Positions 54,295 through 63,124 of a DNA stretch of 64,000 bases are shown here, one piece after another. Below the pieces are notes generated by a model. That model was given only the letters and a program-made list of their open reading frames with translations. It was not told where the DNA came from and made no database searches. Every line of letters begins with the position of its first letter. The stretch's first letter is position 1. Position numbers and translations under genes: made by a program. Source of the stretch: Geminicoccaceae bacterium (lineage in GTDB: Bacteria > Pseudomonadota > Alphaproteobacteria > Geminicoccales > Geminicoccaceae); contig JACKIN010000013.1 in assembly GCA_020638495.1 (NCBI GenBank), forward strand, positions 48,773 through 112,772. Direction: 5' to 3'.

Positions 54295-55545
54295 ATGGCA
54301 ACCGACCGCCCCGCCCTGATCTGCGAGGAATGTGATACCCTGACCGCGGTCCGGCGTGTGCCGTCCGGCGTGACCGCGCAGTGTAGCGTTTGTGGAAATG
54401 TGCTCTATCGCGAGCGGCAAGACAGCGTCCGCCGCGCATTGGCGCTCACCCTGGCCGCGTTCATTCTGCTGCTGATCGCCCACGCCTTCCCGTTCATGAC
54501 GTTCACGATGGAGGGCAACTCGACCTCGGGCACGATCTTCGGCAGCGTCATGGCGCTCTGGCATGACGGGTACTGGGAGCTCGCCATCGTGGTCCTCACG
54601 ATGGCCAGTCTCATGCCGTTCATCCGGCTCGCGCTCGGGCTCTGGGTGCTCGTCCCGCTGACCATGGGCCGGGTAGCGCCGGGGACGTTCGAGCTCTTCG
54701 GCCTGTACTCGCGATTCCAAGCCTGGGCGATGATCGAGGTCTATCTGATCGGCGTGCTCGTCGCCTACACCAAGCTGGTCGATCTGGCGTCCATCAACCT
54801 CGGCCCGGCGATGTGGGCCTTCGGTGGCCTGATCGTCTGCGCTGCCGCGGCGGACAACGTGCTGGATCCACGCGCCGTCTGGTGGCGGCTGGCGCCGCAG
54901 AACAAGCTGGGTGCCCTGACCGCCACGGGCCAGCCTCTCGTCGGTTGCCACGTTTGTGGCCAGGTCGTGCCGTTGCCGGTCGACGCCCACCACGTGCATT
55001 GCCCGCGCTGCCACGCCGCCCTGCACCATCGCAAGCCGGACCCGCTTGCGCGCACCTGGGCGCTGCTCATCGCCGCAGCTTTGCTCTACATCCCGGCGAA
55101 TGTTCTCCCGGTGATGACCGTCACCAGCTTCGGCAAAGGGCAGCCGGACACGATACTTTCGGGCGTCATCGAGCTCATCCACGCCGACATGTGGCCGATC
55201 GCGGCGCTCGTCTTCTTCGCCAGCATCACCGTGCCTGTGCTCAAGATCCTCGGCCTCGTCCTGCTCCTCGTCGCGGCGCAGCGCGGCTGGGTCGCGCGGG
55301 CCCGCGACCAGACACGGCTCTACCGCGTGATCGAGCAGGTCGGCCGCTGGTCGATGATCGACATTTTCATGATCTCGATTCTTGCCGTTCTCGTGAACCT
55401 CGGCGAGATTGCGCAGATCGAGCCGGGACCCGGGGCGATCGCTTTCGCCTCCGTGGTCATCCTGACCATGCTCGCCGCACACAGCTTCGAGCCGCGAATC
55501 ATCTGGGACAACAGGCGAAGGAATCATGCCACCAGTCCCGCCTGA
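54295..55545 (+). CDS. pqiA: Paraquat-inducible protein A
   Basis: The 416-residue inner-membrane protein has two PqiA domains. Each starts with a zinc-binding four-Cys motif (CEECDT...CSVC near the start; CHVCGQ...CPRCH near residue 218) followed by about four membrane helices. PqiA works with PqiB and PqiC in lipid transport between inner and outer membranes. Its stop lies 20 bases inside pqiB. Confidence 0.94.
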   Translation: MATDRPALICEECDTLTAVRRVPSGVTAQCSVCGNVLYRERQDSVRRALALTLAAFILLLIAHAFPFMTFTMEGNSTSGTIFGSVMALWHDGYWELAIVVLTMASLMPFIRLALGLWVLVPLTMGRVAPGTFELFGLYSRFQAWAMIEVYLIGVLVAYTKLVDLASINLGPAMWAFGGLIVCAAAADNVLDPRAVWWRLAPQNKLGALTATGQPLVGCHVCGQVVPLPVDAHHVHCPRCHAALHHRKPDPLARTWALLIAAALLYIPANVLPVMTVTSFGKGQPDTILSGVIELIHADMWPIAALVFFASITVPVLKILGLVLLLVAAQRGWVARARDQTRLYRVIEQVGRWSMIDIFMISILAVLVNLGEIAQIEPGPGAIAFASVVILTMLAAHSFEPRIIWDNRRRNHATSPA

Positions 55546-57175
55546 CCGACCCATCGCCGAGCCCGTGCTGCGCAAGAGTCGCGGCTTCTCCCTCGTCTGG
55601 ATCGTGCCGATCGTCGCGGCGGCGGTCGGCATCTGGCTCGCCGTTACGACCGTCATGAACAGGGGGCCACTGGTTTCCGTGACGTTCGTCACCGCGGAAG
55701 GGCTCGAAGCCGGCAAGACCAAGGTCAAGTACCGGGACGTCGACGTCGGCACGGTCGAGGCGGTGCGCGTGACCAAGGACCTCAAGGGCATCCTCGTCGA
55801 GGCCCGGATGGAGAAGAGCTTCGCGCCGAACGTCACCGAGAACAGCCGCTTCTGGGTGGTGCGCCCACGTGTCGGCTTCAGTGGCGTGACGGGCCTCGGC
55901 ACGCTGCTGTCGGGCGCCTATATCGAGGTGGAGCCGGCCGAGGGTGCGAGCGCCACGAGCTTCGTCGGCCTCGAGGAGCCGCCCTTGATCCGCTCCGATG
56001 TCGAGGGCACCCAGTTCAAGCTGGTCGCTGAGAATCTGGGCTCTGTCGATCGCGGGGCGCCTGTCTACTACCGTGGCTTCGAGGTGGGCCAGATCCTCGG
56101 CCACAAGCTGTCGGACGACGGCAAGCGCTTCGAAATACCGATCTTCGTCCGCAGCCCGCACGACAAGCTGGTGGTGCCCGACAGCCATTTCTGGGATGTC
56201 AGCGGCATCAGCTTTCGGGCCGGGGCAGACGGCATCGACCTGAAGATCGCCAGCGTGGCCTCGCTGATCGCGGGCGGAGTCGAATTTTCCTCGCCGGACG
56301 GTCGGGCCGGGCCCGCGGCGGCCGGCACGACATTCACCCTCTTTCCGGACGAATCGAGCATCGGTGATTCGCGGATCGCCGCGCACATTCCCTACATCAT
56401 CGATTTCGACGGCTCGGTCCGCGGCCTGCAGGTCGGTGCCCCCGTCGAGTTCCGGGGTATTCGGACCGGCACGGTCACGCAGATCGAGCTGATTCCCGAC
56501 TTCACGAGCGGCAAGGCACCGATCCGGGTTTACGTCGATCTCGAGCCGCAGCGTTTCGCCAACAGCGACCCCGCGGATACCATCGAGGAGCAGTACGAGC
56601 GGACGAAGCACCTCGTCTCTCTCGGGCTGCGTGCCCAGCTCAAGACCGGCAACCTGCTCACCGGCGATCTCTTCATAGCCATGAACCTCATGCCGGACGC
56701 GCCACCGGCCGAGGTGGAGATGATCGACGGCGTGCCGCTGATCCCTTCGGTGCCGACCGATCTGGAGGCGCTCACCGCTTCGATCAGCGGCCTGCTCGAT
56801 CGGCTGTCGTCATTGCCGATCGAGGACATCGTGCAGAGCCTGCAACGCTCCGCGGCGACCATCGAGAACATCGTGGCCGATCCGGACGTGGCTGCCGGCA
56901 TCGAGAATCTCGCTGCAGCCGGCAGTGATCTTCGTTCGCTCATCGCCGAGCTGGAGGCCTCGACCGGGCCGATGGCGCGATCCGCCGAGGCGGCCGTCGC
57001 CCAGGCGCAGCAGACCATGCAGTCGGTCGATGCGATGCTCGGTCAGAACTCGACTCTCCGCTACCAGCTCGAGCGGGTCTTGCAGGAGCTCACCACGGCA
57101 GCCCGCTCGATCCGCAGCTTTGCCGACATGCTCGATCGCGATCCGAGCGCCATCATTCGCGGCAGAAGGGAGTGA
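55526..57175 (+). CDS. pqiB: Intermembrane transport protein PqiB (MCE family)
   Basis: The 549-residue protein has one N-terminal membrane anchor (FSLVWIVPIVAAAVGIWLAV) and three MCE domains (first one starting PLVSVTFVTAEGLEAGKTKVKY). A long helical C-terminus is predicted to form the syringe-like needle spanning the periplasm. Length is close to E. coli PqiB. It overlaps pqiA by 20 bases. Confidence 0.95.
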   Translation: MPPVPPDRPIAEPVLRKSRGFSLVWIVPIVAAAVGIWLAVTTVMNRGPLVSVTFVTAEGLEAGKTKVKYRDVDVGTVEAVRVTKDLKGILVEARMEKSFAPNVTENSRFWVVRPRVGFSGVTGLGTLLSGAYIEVEPAEGASATSFVGLEEPPLIRSDVEGTQFKLVAENLGSVDRGAPVYYRGFEVGQILGHKLSDDGKRFEIPIFVRSPHDKLVVPDSHFWDVSGISFRAGADGIDLKIASVASLIAGGVEFSSPDGRAGPAAAGTTFTLFPDESSIGDSRIAAHIPYIIDFDGSVRGLQVGAPVEFRGIRTGTVTQIELIPDFTSGKAPIRVYVDLEPQRFANSDPADTIEEQYERTKHLVSLGLRAQLKTGNLLTGDLFIAMNLMPDAPPAEVEMIDGVPLIPSVPTDLEALTASISGLLDRLSSLPIEDIVQSLQRSAATIENIVADPDVAAGIENLAAAGSDLRSLIAELEASTGPMARSAEAAVAQAQQTMQSVDAMLGQNSTLRYQLERVLQELTTAARSIRSFADMLDRDPSAIIRGRRE

Positions 57176-57180
57176 CCATC

Positions 57181-57813
57181 ATGGGGACAGCGAAGTGGCT
57201 CCGATCCCTGACCTTGGCTCTCGTGCTGCTCGTCGTCGCATGCACGGCGGTGCAACCCATCCGCTACTACGCGCTGACACCAGTCAGCCAGGAATCGCCC
57301 GTCGGCGAGACCGACAAGGTGATCGGCGTGGCGCCCATCGCCCTGCCCGACTACCTCGATCGGAACGGCATCGTCACGCGCACCAGCCCGAACGAGCTGA
57401 CGGTCGCCGAGAATTCCAACTGGATCGAGCCGCTCGATCTGCAGATGCGCCGCGTCGTCGCCCGCAACCTGGCGCTGCTGCTCGGCACCGACCTCGTCTT
57501 CATCCTGCCGCAGCAGCGGCTGCTGCCGCTGGACTATACGGTCGAGATCGCTGTCGAGCGTTTCGATATCGAGATGGGTGAGGCCGTTCCGGATGCCGAG
57601 GCGGTGCCCGAGCTCACAGTGTTCGAAGGGCGCTGGACGCTGTTCCGGCGCGAATCGCTCGACGTGCTGAAAACCGCTCCGATCCGCATCACCGTGCCGG
57701 TCGAGGGTCCGGCGACCTTCGAGAAGCGGACGGCCGCGATGAGCGAGGCGGTTGCCCGGCTCAGCCGGACGATCGCGACGGCACTCGCGCAGGCGCCCAA
57801 ACCGGCCGCCTGA
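57181..57813 (+). CDS. pqiC: PqiC-like lipoprotein
   Basis: The 210-residue lipoprotein (lipobox VVAC, then TAVQPIRYYALTPV) belongs to the ABC-type transport auxiliary lipoprotein/PqiC family and should sit in the outer membrane and receive the PqiB needle. The ATG at 57181 has GGGAG eight bases upstream; the in-frame GTG at 57172 is too close to that site. A weak 6-bp hairpin follows the stop (57817-57843). Confidence 0.9.
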   Translation: MGTAKWLRSLTLALVLLVVACTAVQPIRYYALTPVSQESPVGETDKVIGVAPIALPDYLDRNGIVTRTSPNELTVAENSNWIEPLDLQMRRVVARNLALLLGTDLVFILPQQRLLPLDYTVEIAVERFDIEMGEAVPDAEAVPELTVFEGRWTLFRRESLDVLKTAPIRITVPVEGPATFEKRTAAMSEAVARLSRTIATALAQAPKPAA

Positions 57814-57894
57814 ACTCGCGGCTCGGCTTGTGAGCAGGCCGCGCTGAGGCTACTTCAGTTCCGAGCGCCAACGAGACAACGCCCGGAACGCCGT

Positions 57895-58857
57895 ATGACC
57901 TCCGCAACCACCACTGACGAGCAGCCATCGGTTCTCGTCGTCTGGCCGATCCGGCCGAACGCCATGGCCCAGCTCGAGCAGGAATTTCGCCTCGTCCACC
58001 TTTCCAGCTCGCCGGACCCCGAAGCCCTGATCGAGGCGGAGAGCGGCGACATCCGGGGTATTGTCAGCACTGGCGAGCGGGGGGTCAGCGCCGCCCTGAT
58101 CGACCGGCTGCCCAGGCTCGAGATCGTCGCCTGCTTCGGTGTCGGCTATGATGGAATCGACGTGGGGGCTTGTCGGCAGCGCGACGTCAGGGTCACCAAC
58201 ACGCCCGACGTGCTGAGCAAGGAGGTGGCTGACATGGGCATCGGCCTCATCCTGATGACGCTCCGCCGGCTGGCCGAGGCCGACCGCTTCGTCCGCCGCG
58301 GTGCCTGGCTCGAGGGTGCGATGCCGATGGGCACCTGCGTCACCGGCAAGAAGCTGGGGATCGTCGGCATGGGGCGGATCGGCCAGGAGTTGGCGAAGCG
58401 GGCCCAGGCGCTCGAGATGATCCCGGCCTACCACAACCGGAACCGGCGGCCGGACGTCGACCTGCCCTATTTCGCGACACCGGTCGAGCTCGCCCGTTGG
58501 GCCGACGTATTGGTCCTTGCCTGTCCCGGCGGGCCGGCGACGCACCATCTGGTCAACGAGTCGGTGATCGAGGCGCTCGGCCCGCAGGGCTGGCTCGTCA
58601 ATATCTCCCGCGGTTCGGTGGTCGACGAGCCGGCCTTGGTCAAAGCCCTCGAGGAGGGGCGAATAAGGGGTGCGGGGCTCGATGTCTTCGCCGACGAGCC
58701 GCGCGTGCCGGAGGCGCTCCTGAAGATGGAGAACGTCGTCCTGACTCCGCACCACGCGAGCGCGACCGACGAGACACGGGATGCCATGGCCCAGCTCGTG
58801 GTCGACAACCTGCGGGCGCATTTCGCCGGCCGGCCGCTGCTGACGGCCGTGGCCTGA
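57895..58857 (+). CDS. D-isomer-specific 2-hydroxyacid dehydrogenase
   Basis: The 320-residue NAD(P)-dependent enzyme has the signature GKKLGIVGMGRIGQELAKRAQ, the catalytic Arg in VNISRGSVVDEPAL (near residue 235), Glu in FADEPRVPEALL and His in LTPHHASAT. It resembles glyoxylate/hydroxypyruvate and 2-ketogluconate reductases. It stands alone between pqiC and the response-regulator cluster. Confidence 0.93.
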   Translation: MTSATTTDEQPSVLVVWPIRPNAMAQLEQEFRLVHLSSSPDPEALIEAESGDIRGIVSTGERGVSAALIDRLPRLEIVACFGVGYDGIDVGACRQRDVRVTNTPDVLSKEVADMGIGLILMTLRRLAEADRFVRRGAWLEGAMPMGTCVTGKKLGIVGMGRIGQELAKRAQALEMIPAYHNRNRRPDVDLPYFATPVELARWADVLVLACPGGPATHHLVNESVIEALGPQGWLVNISRGSVVDEPALVKALEEGRIRGAGLDVFADEPRVPEALLKMENVVLTPHHASATDETRDAMAQLVVDNLRAHFAGRPLLTAVA

Positions 58858-58977
58858 CGCAGAGCCAACACGGGCGTTAGCCGCCTGTTAACCTTACTAG
58901 TCTCTAATCCCTGGCCGTGAGCACCGGCCGCTGGGCGTCATCGACGAGCCTCGGGCCGATTTCTGGTTGGAGGCAGC

Positions 58978-59346
58978 ATGGCGCGCGTTCTGGTCGTCGA
59001 CGACGACGAGCTTCTGGTCGAGCTCGTCACCTTTACCCTCGAAGGCCACGGGCACACCGTGCTGACCGCCGAGGACGGCGCTGACGCGTTCGAGATCGCC
59101 GTTCGCGTGCGGCCGGACGTGATGGTGCTCGACGGCATGATGCCTGGGGCCGACGGCCTCGATGTCCTTCGCCGGTTACGGCGGGAGGCGGGCCTCGATC
59201 TGCCGGTCATCATGCTGAGCGCCAGGAAGCAGGAACGGGACGTTGTCGGCGGGCTGGCCGAGGGGGCCAGCGACTATCTGGTCAAGCCGTTCATGCCGGA
59301 GGAGCTGGCGATGCGCATCCAGAAGGCGCTGCGCGTCCCCGCATGA
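58978..59346 (+). CDS. Single-domain response regulator
   Basis: The 122-residue CheY-like receiver has the acidic pocket DDD (residues 8-10), phospho-acceptor D52 in MVLDGMMPG, S81 in MLSARK and K103 in LVKPF, and no output domain. GGAGG precedes the ATG. Its stop overlaps the start of the YaiO-like gene (ATGA), so it is made with the exopolysaccharide-type proteins and may control them by protein contact. No histidine kinase gene is in view. Confidence 0.93.
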   Translation: MARVLVVDDDELLVELVTFTLEGHGHTVLTAEDGADAFEIAVRVRPDVMVLDGMMPGADGLDVLRRLRREAGLDLPVIMLSARKQERDVVGGLAEGASDYLVKPFMPEELAMRIQKALRVPA

Positions 59347-60710
59347 GAATCGACTTACGCCTTCCGTCGAAATCGGGCTGGCCGGCACTGGTGCTGCTCG
59401 GCGGCCTGCTGCTGTCGCCGCTCACGAGCGCGCCGGCCATGGGGGCGGTCCCCAGCGTCAGTCGCGAGACGCTGCTGCAGCTCCGCGCCGATGGCGAGTT
59501 CGAGCAGGCGCTGGAGGTGGTGGACGCCCTCTTGGCCAAGACCCCGGACGATGCCGACCTGCTCCTGATCAAGGGGCAGATCCTGGCCTTTCTCGGCGAC
59601 GACCGGAGTGCGCTCGAGACGCTGGCGGAAGCGGCGAGGCTGGCGCCCGACTATCTCGATATTCGGCTGATGCAGGCCCGCGTGCATGGCTATGCCGAGC
59701 GGCACGACGCGGCGCTGGCGGTGCTGCGATCCGCTGTGACGCCCGAGGTGGCTCGCTTCGATGCGCAGCTTCTGCTCGGCCGGACGGCGCTCGCCGCCCG
59801 CGAGCCCGAGGTGGCGAGGGATGCTTTCGCCCGCGCCGCGGTGCTGGAGCCCGACTCCGGCGACGCCTGGCTCGGCCTCGGCGACGTCGCCCGAAGCGAA
59901 GGTGTCATCAACGTCGCCCAGCTCAACTACGAGCGGGCGCTGGTGGTGCCCGAGACGGCACCCGTGGCACGCGAGCGGCTCGACACCCTGGCCGCGGAGC
60001 AGCGCCGTTTCGAGCTCTCGACCGATCTCTCGTTCAGTCGCTTCAACGACGACAGCGACGACTGGCGCGAAGGCGGGATCAGCCTCGCCTGGCGCATCGA
60101 CGATTCGCGCCAGCTTACCGGCGGCCTCGCCGTGGCCAACCGCTACGGCAGCACCGACATTCAGGCGGCGGTCGTCTGGAACGGGAGGCTCGACGCGCGG
60201 AGCGGCTATTTTCTTGGTGCCGCAGTCACCCCGGCCGCCAACTTCCTGCCATCCTGGAAGCTGCGCGGCGGGCTCGATCGCGAGCTCTTCGATCTGACCG
60301 GCCGGGTCGGTCGGCTCGGCATCGGCGTCGGTTTCGTCGAAGGATCGCTCGCCGACTACGAGGACGGGCTTGTTCAGGGGTTCGATCTCGGGCTCGTGCA
60401 GTATGGCTGGGAGGGCCGCGTCTGGCTCACCGCCAAGGCCGGCGGCAGCTTCGGCACCAATGGCAGCTTCGACCCCAATTACGGGCTCCGGCTCGACTGG
60501 CAGCTCACGCCGGACAGCCGGGTTTTCGGCGGCTTCGGCCAGTCGTATGACAACAGCACCCAAGGCATGGGCACCACCGACAGCTATTTCGTCGGGCTCG
60601 ACCACTGGCTCACCGACCGGCTCGGCGTGGCCCTGAGCCTGGCGCTGGAGGATCGCGACAACGGTGTCCGGCAGACCACGGTCGCGCTCGGTTTCCGGGT
60701 GCGGTTCTGA
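59343..60710 (+). CDS. TPR protein with YaiO-like outer-membrane beta-barrel
   Basis: The 455-residue protein has a signal peptide (hydrophobic stretch ending APAMGA), TPR repeats at about 45-215, and a beta-barrel region from about 220 (FELSTDLSFSRFNDDSDDWRE, then many alternating strands) ending with the terminal aromatic VRF of outer-membrane proteins. This is the YaiO pattern, and also recalls the TPR-plus-barrel secretins of cellulose and PNAG export (BcsC, PgaA). Coupled to its neighbours by ATGA and TGATG overlaps. Confidence 0.85.
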   Translation: MRIDLRLPSKSGWPALVLLGGLLLSPLTSAPAMGAVPSVSRETLLQLRADGEFEQALEVVDALLAKTPDDADLLLIKGQILAFLGDDRSALETLAEAARLAPDYLDIRLMQARVHGYAERHDAALAVLRSAVTPEVARFDAQLLLGRTALAAREPEVARDAFARAAVLEPDSGDAWLGLGDVARSEGVINVAQLNYERALVVPETAPVARERLDTLAAEQRRFELSTDLSFSRFNDDSDDWREGGISLAWRIDDSRQLTGGLAVANRYGSTDIQAAVVWNGRLDARSGYFLGAAVTPAANFLPSWKLRGGLDRELFDLTGRVGRLGIGVGFVEGSLADYEDGLVQGFDLGLVQYGWEGRVWLTAKAGGSFGTNGSFDPNYGLRLDWQLTPDSRVFGGFGQSYDNSTQGMGTTDSYFVGLDHWLTDRLGVALSLALEDRDNGVRQTTVALGFRVRF

Positions 60711-61702
60711 TGCTCGGCCTCGGGTCCCTCGACTTCCTGATGCGGCTGATCTGGCAGGCGACGCTGGTGCTCGTCGCCATCGGGCTCATCCTGATCGCGA
60801 GCCTCGTGCTGCGCCGGCTCCTCGAGGAATGGGCGGCGGCGCGCCACCGGCCGGCCCGCGAGGGCCTACGCAGGGCCCTGCTCGCCAGTCTCAACCGGCC
60901 GTCGGGCGACCCGGTTGCAGCACCCGCCGGCCTGCCGGTGGCCGAGATCGCGCGGCTCGTCGACGAGCTCGCCCAGATCGTCCGGGGTGACGCCAAAGCG
61001 AGGCTCGCCGCCTTCGCCGTCGGCGCCGGGATCGAACGGTACTGGTTGCGCCGGTTGCGCTCGGCCACCACCCTCCGCCGGCTGGATGCCGTGCGCTGCC
61101 TCGGCCTGCTCGCCACGGACCCTGCGCGGGGCGCGCTCACCACCATGCTCGCGCAGGGCGATGCCCGGCATCGGCTGGCCGCGGCGGAGGCCCTCGCCCA
61201 GGACACCGCGCTCGCTGCGTGGCTGGTCGAGCGACTGCTCGTCGATCCCGCTTCCCGCGGTCGCCATGCCGCGCGGTTCTGGCATCGGCTGGCCGCCAAC
61301 GCGCCCGAGACGGTCGTCACTTGCCTAGCCCGTGCCGACGTCGATGCGGCCCTCCTGATCCGGCTGCTCGAGGCGCTCGGCGATGCCGGCCATACGGCCG
61401 CCGCCACCGAGATCGAGGCCCTGCTCGGCCGACATGGTGCCGCCGTCGACCGGACGGCACTAGTCACCCTCGACCGGCTCAATCATCCGGCCGTGCTGCG
61501 CTTGGCGCGTGCCCTGGGTGGGGCTCCAGAGGCCGAATCCCGGCGGGCAGCACTCGGTGTGCTGGAGCGACGCGGCCGGGCTCGTGATGCCGAGCTGGTC
61601 TCGAGCCTCGCCCTGGATCCGGTCGTCGACATCGCCGCCAATGCCGAGAAACTCCTCGCCCGTCTCAGGGCTGCCACCGCCGATGGAGCCGTCCCGGCAT
61701 GA
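60710..61702 (+). CDS. HEAT-repeat protein with N-terminal membrane anchor
   Basis: The 330-residue protein begins with one hydrophobic helix (IWQATLVLVAIGLILIASLV), followed by HEAT-like paired helices through most of its length (for example RRLDAVRCLGLLATDPARGA, HRLAAAEALAQDTALAAWLV). It is probably a scaffold at the inner membrane. Start TGATG overlaps the YaiO-like stop; the stop overlaps the glycosyltransferase start. Confidence 0.8.
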   Translation: MLGLGSLDFLMRLIWQATLVLVAIGLILIASLVLRRLLEEWAAARHRPAREGLRRALLASLNRPSGDPVAAPAGLPVAEIARLVDELAQIVRGDAKARLAAFAVGAGIERYWLRRLRSATTLRRLDAVRCLGLLATDPARGALTTMLAQGDARHRLAAAEALAQDTALAAWLVERLLVDPASRGRHAARFWHRLAANAPETVVTCLARADVDAALLIRLLEALGDAGHTAAATEIEALLGRHGAAVDRTALVTLDRLNHPAVLRLARALGGAPEAESRRAALGVLERRGRARDAELVSSLALDPVVDIAANAEKLLARLRAATADGAVPA

Positions 61703-63117
61703 TCCCGTTCCCGCCGTTCTTCGATCTTCTGGCCCAGACGACGGCCGTCCTCGTCATCGTCGTCAGCATGGCGCAGAACCTGCTGTACCTCGTTCTCCTC
61801 CTGACCGCGGTTTCCGTGATGCTCGGCCGGCCGCGCGTGCATCAGAGCCGCGCCCTCTGGAATGGCCTCGTCGACGGGGCGCCACCGGTCAGCGTCATCG
61901 TTCCGGCCTACAACGAGGCCGAGACGATCGCCGATTCGCTGCGCTCGCTCCTGGCGCTCGAGTATCCGGACTTTCGCGTGGTCGTCGTGAACGACGGCTC
62001 GACCGACGCGACGCTGGACGTGCTCATGCGCGAGTTCGGGCTGGAGCCAGCCCCGCTGGAGCACGTCTCGACCCTGCCGCACGCTCCCGCCAGGGGGCTC
62101 TACAGATCGACCCGCCATGCCAACCTCGTGGTGCTCGACAAGGTCAATAGCGGCAAGGCCGACGCCCTGAATGCCGGGCTCGGACAGGTTACGACAGAGC
62201 TCTTCTGCGCCGTCGACGCCGACAGCCTGATCGAGGCCGACGGTCTGCTCCGCGTGGTCCAGCCCTTTGTCGAGGACCCGGAGCGCGTGGTCGCCGTTGG
62301 TGGCACGGTGCGTGTGGCCAATGGCTGCGGCGTGCGGGCCGGCCGGGTGCGCGCCGTGGCCCTGCCGCGCCGGATGCTGCCACTCCTGCAGACGGTCGAG
62401 TATCTGCGCGCCTTCATGATGGCCAGGCTCGCCTGGGGACGCATCGGCTGCCTGATGATCGTCTCCGGCGCCTTCGGCCTCTTTCGCCGCGATGTTGTCA
62501 TCGAGCTCGGCGGCTACAGCACGAAGACCGTGGGCGAGGATCTCGAGCTCGTGGTCCGCCTGCATCGCCGAATGTGCAATGCCGGCCGCGACTATCGAAT
62601 CGAGTTCGTGCCGGAGCCCGTCTGCTGGACGCAAGTGCCGGAGCGCCTCGGCGAGCTCGCTCGCCAGCGTCAGCGCTGGCAACGTGGTGCCCTCGAGACC
62701 TTCTTCCGCCACAAGGACATGCTGGTCGGCCGCAAGTATGGCCGCGTGGGCCGGCTCGGCCTCGGCCACATCCTGTTGCTGGACGTGGTCACGCCGCTGG
62801 TCGAGGTGCTGGGTTATCTCCTGCTGCCCTTCTTCTGGCTCGCCGGAACCATCAACACCCCGTTCTTCCTGGCCTACCTGGCGCTCACCTTCGCCTTCGG
62901 CGTCTTCATCTCCGTGGCGTCGCTGGTGCTCGAGGAGTTCGAGCGACGGCGCGTGCCGCGGGCCCGCGATCTCGTCGTGCTCACGGCGGCCGCCATCATC
63001 GAGAATTTCGGCTACCGCCAGCTCGCCAATTTCTGGCGCATCCAGGGCCACTGGCAGTACTGGCGCGGTGCCGCCCACTGGGGCCGACAGGATCGGCGGG
63101 GCTTCGCCGCGGCCTGA
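61699..63117 (+). CDS. Family 2 glycosyltransferase, processive/PgaC type
   Basis: The 472-residue inner-membrane enzyme has an N-terminal membrane helix and the GT2 motifs PPVSVIVPAYNEAETI, VNDGSTDATLD, VDADSLIEADG (DxD), VGEDLELVVRL, and RQRQRWQRG (QxxRW), followed by several C-terminal membrane helices. The QxxRW motif marks polymerising synthases such as PgaC, BcsA and HasA. Last of a four-gene coupled set with the response regulator, YaiO-like and HEAT proteins. Confidence 0.92.
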   Translation: MIPFPPFFDLLAQTTAVLVIVVSMAQNLLYLVLLLTAVSVMLGRPRVHQSRALWNGLVDGAPPVSVIVPAYNEAETIADSLRSLLALEYPDFRVVVVNDGSTDATLDVLMREFGLEPAPLEHVSTLPHAPARGLYRSTRHANLVVLDKVNSGKADALNAGLGQVTTELFCAVDADSLIEADGLLRVVQPFVEDPERVVAVGGTVRVANGCGVRAGRVRAVALPRRMLPLLQTVEYLRAFMMARLAWGRIGCLMIVSGAFGLFRRDVVIELGGYSTKTVGEDLELVVRLHRRMCNAGRDYRIEFVPEPVCWTQVPERLGELARQRQRWQRGALETFFRHKDMLVGRKYGRVGRLGLGHILLLDVVTPLVEVLGYLLLPFFWLAGTINTPFFLAYLALTFAFGVFISVASLVLEEFERRRVPRARDLVVLTAAAIIENFGYRQLANFWRIQGHWQYWRGAAHWGRQDRRGFAAA

Positions 63118-63124
63118 GCGGAGG

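Noticed and set aside
58888..58910. CtrA-type site (TTAACC) before the response regulator
   Set aside because: Only one TTAA half is present; the second half at seven bases is missing.
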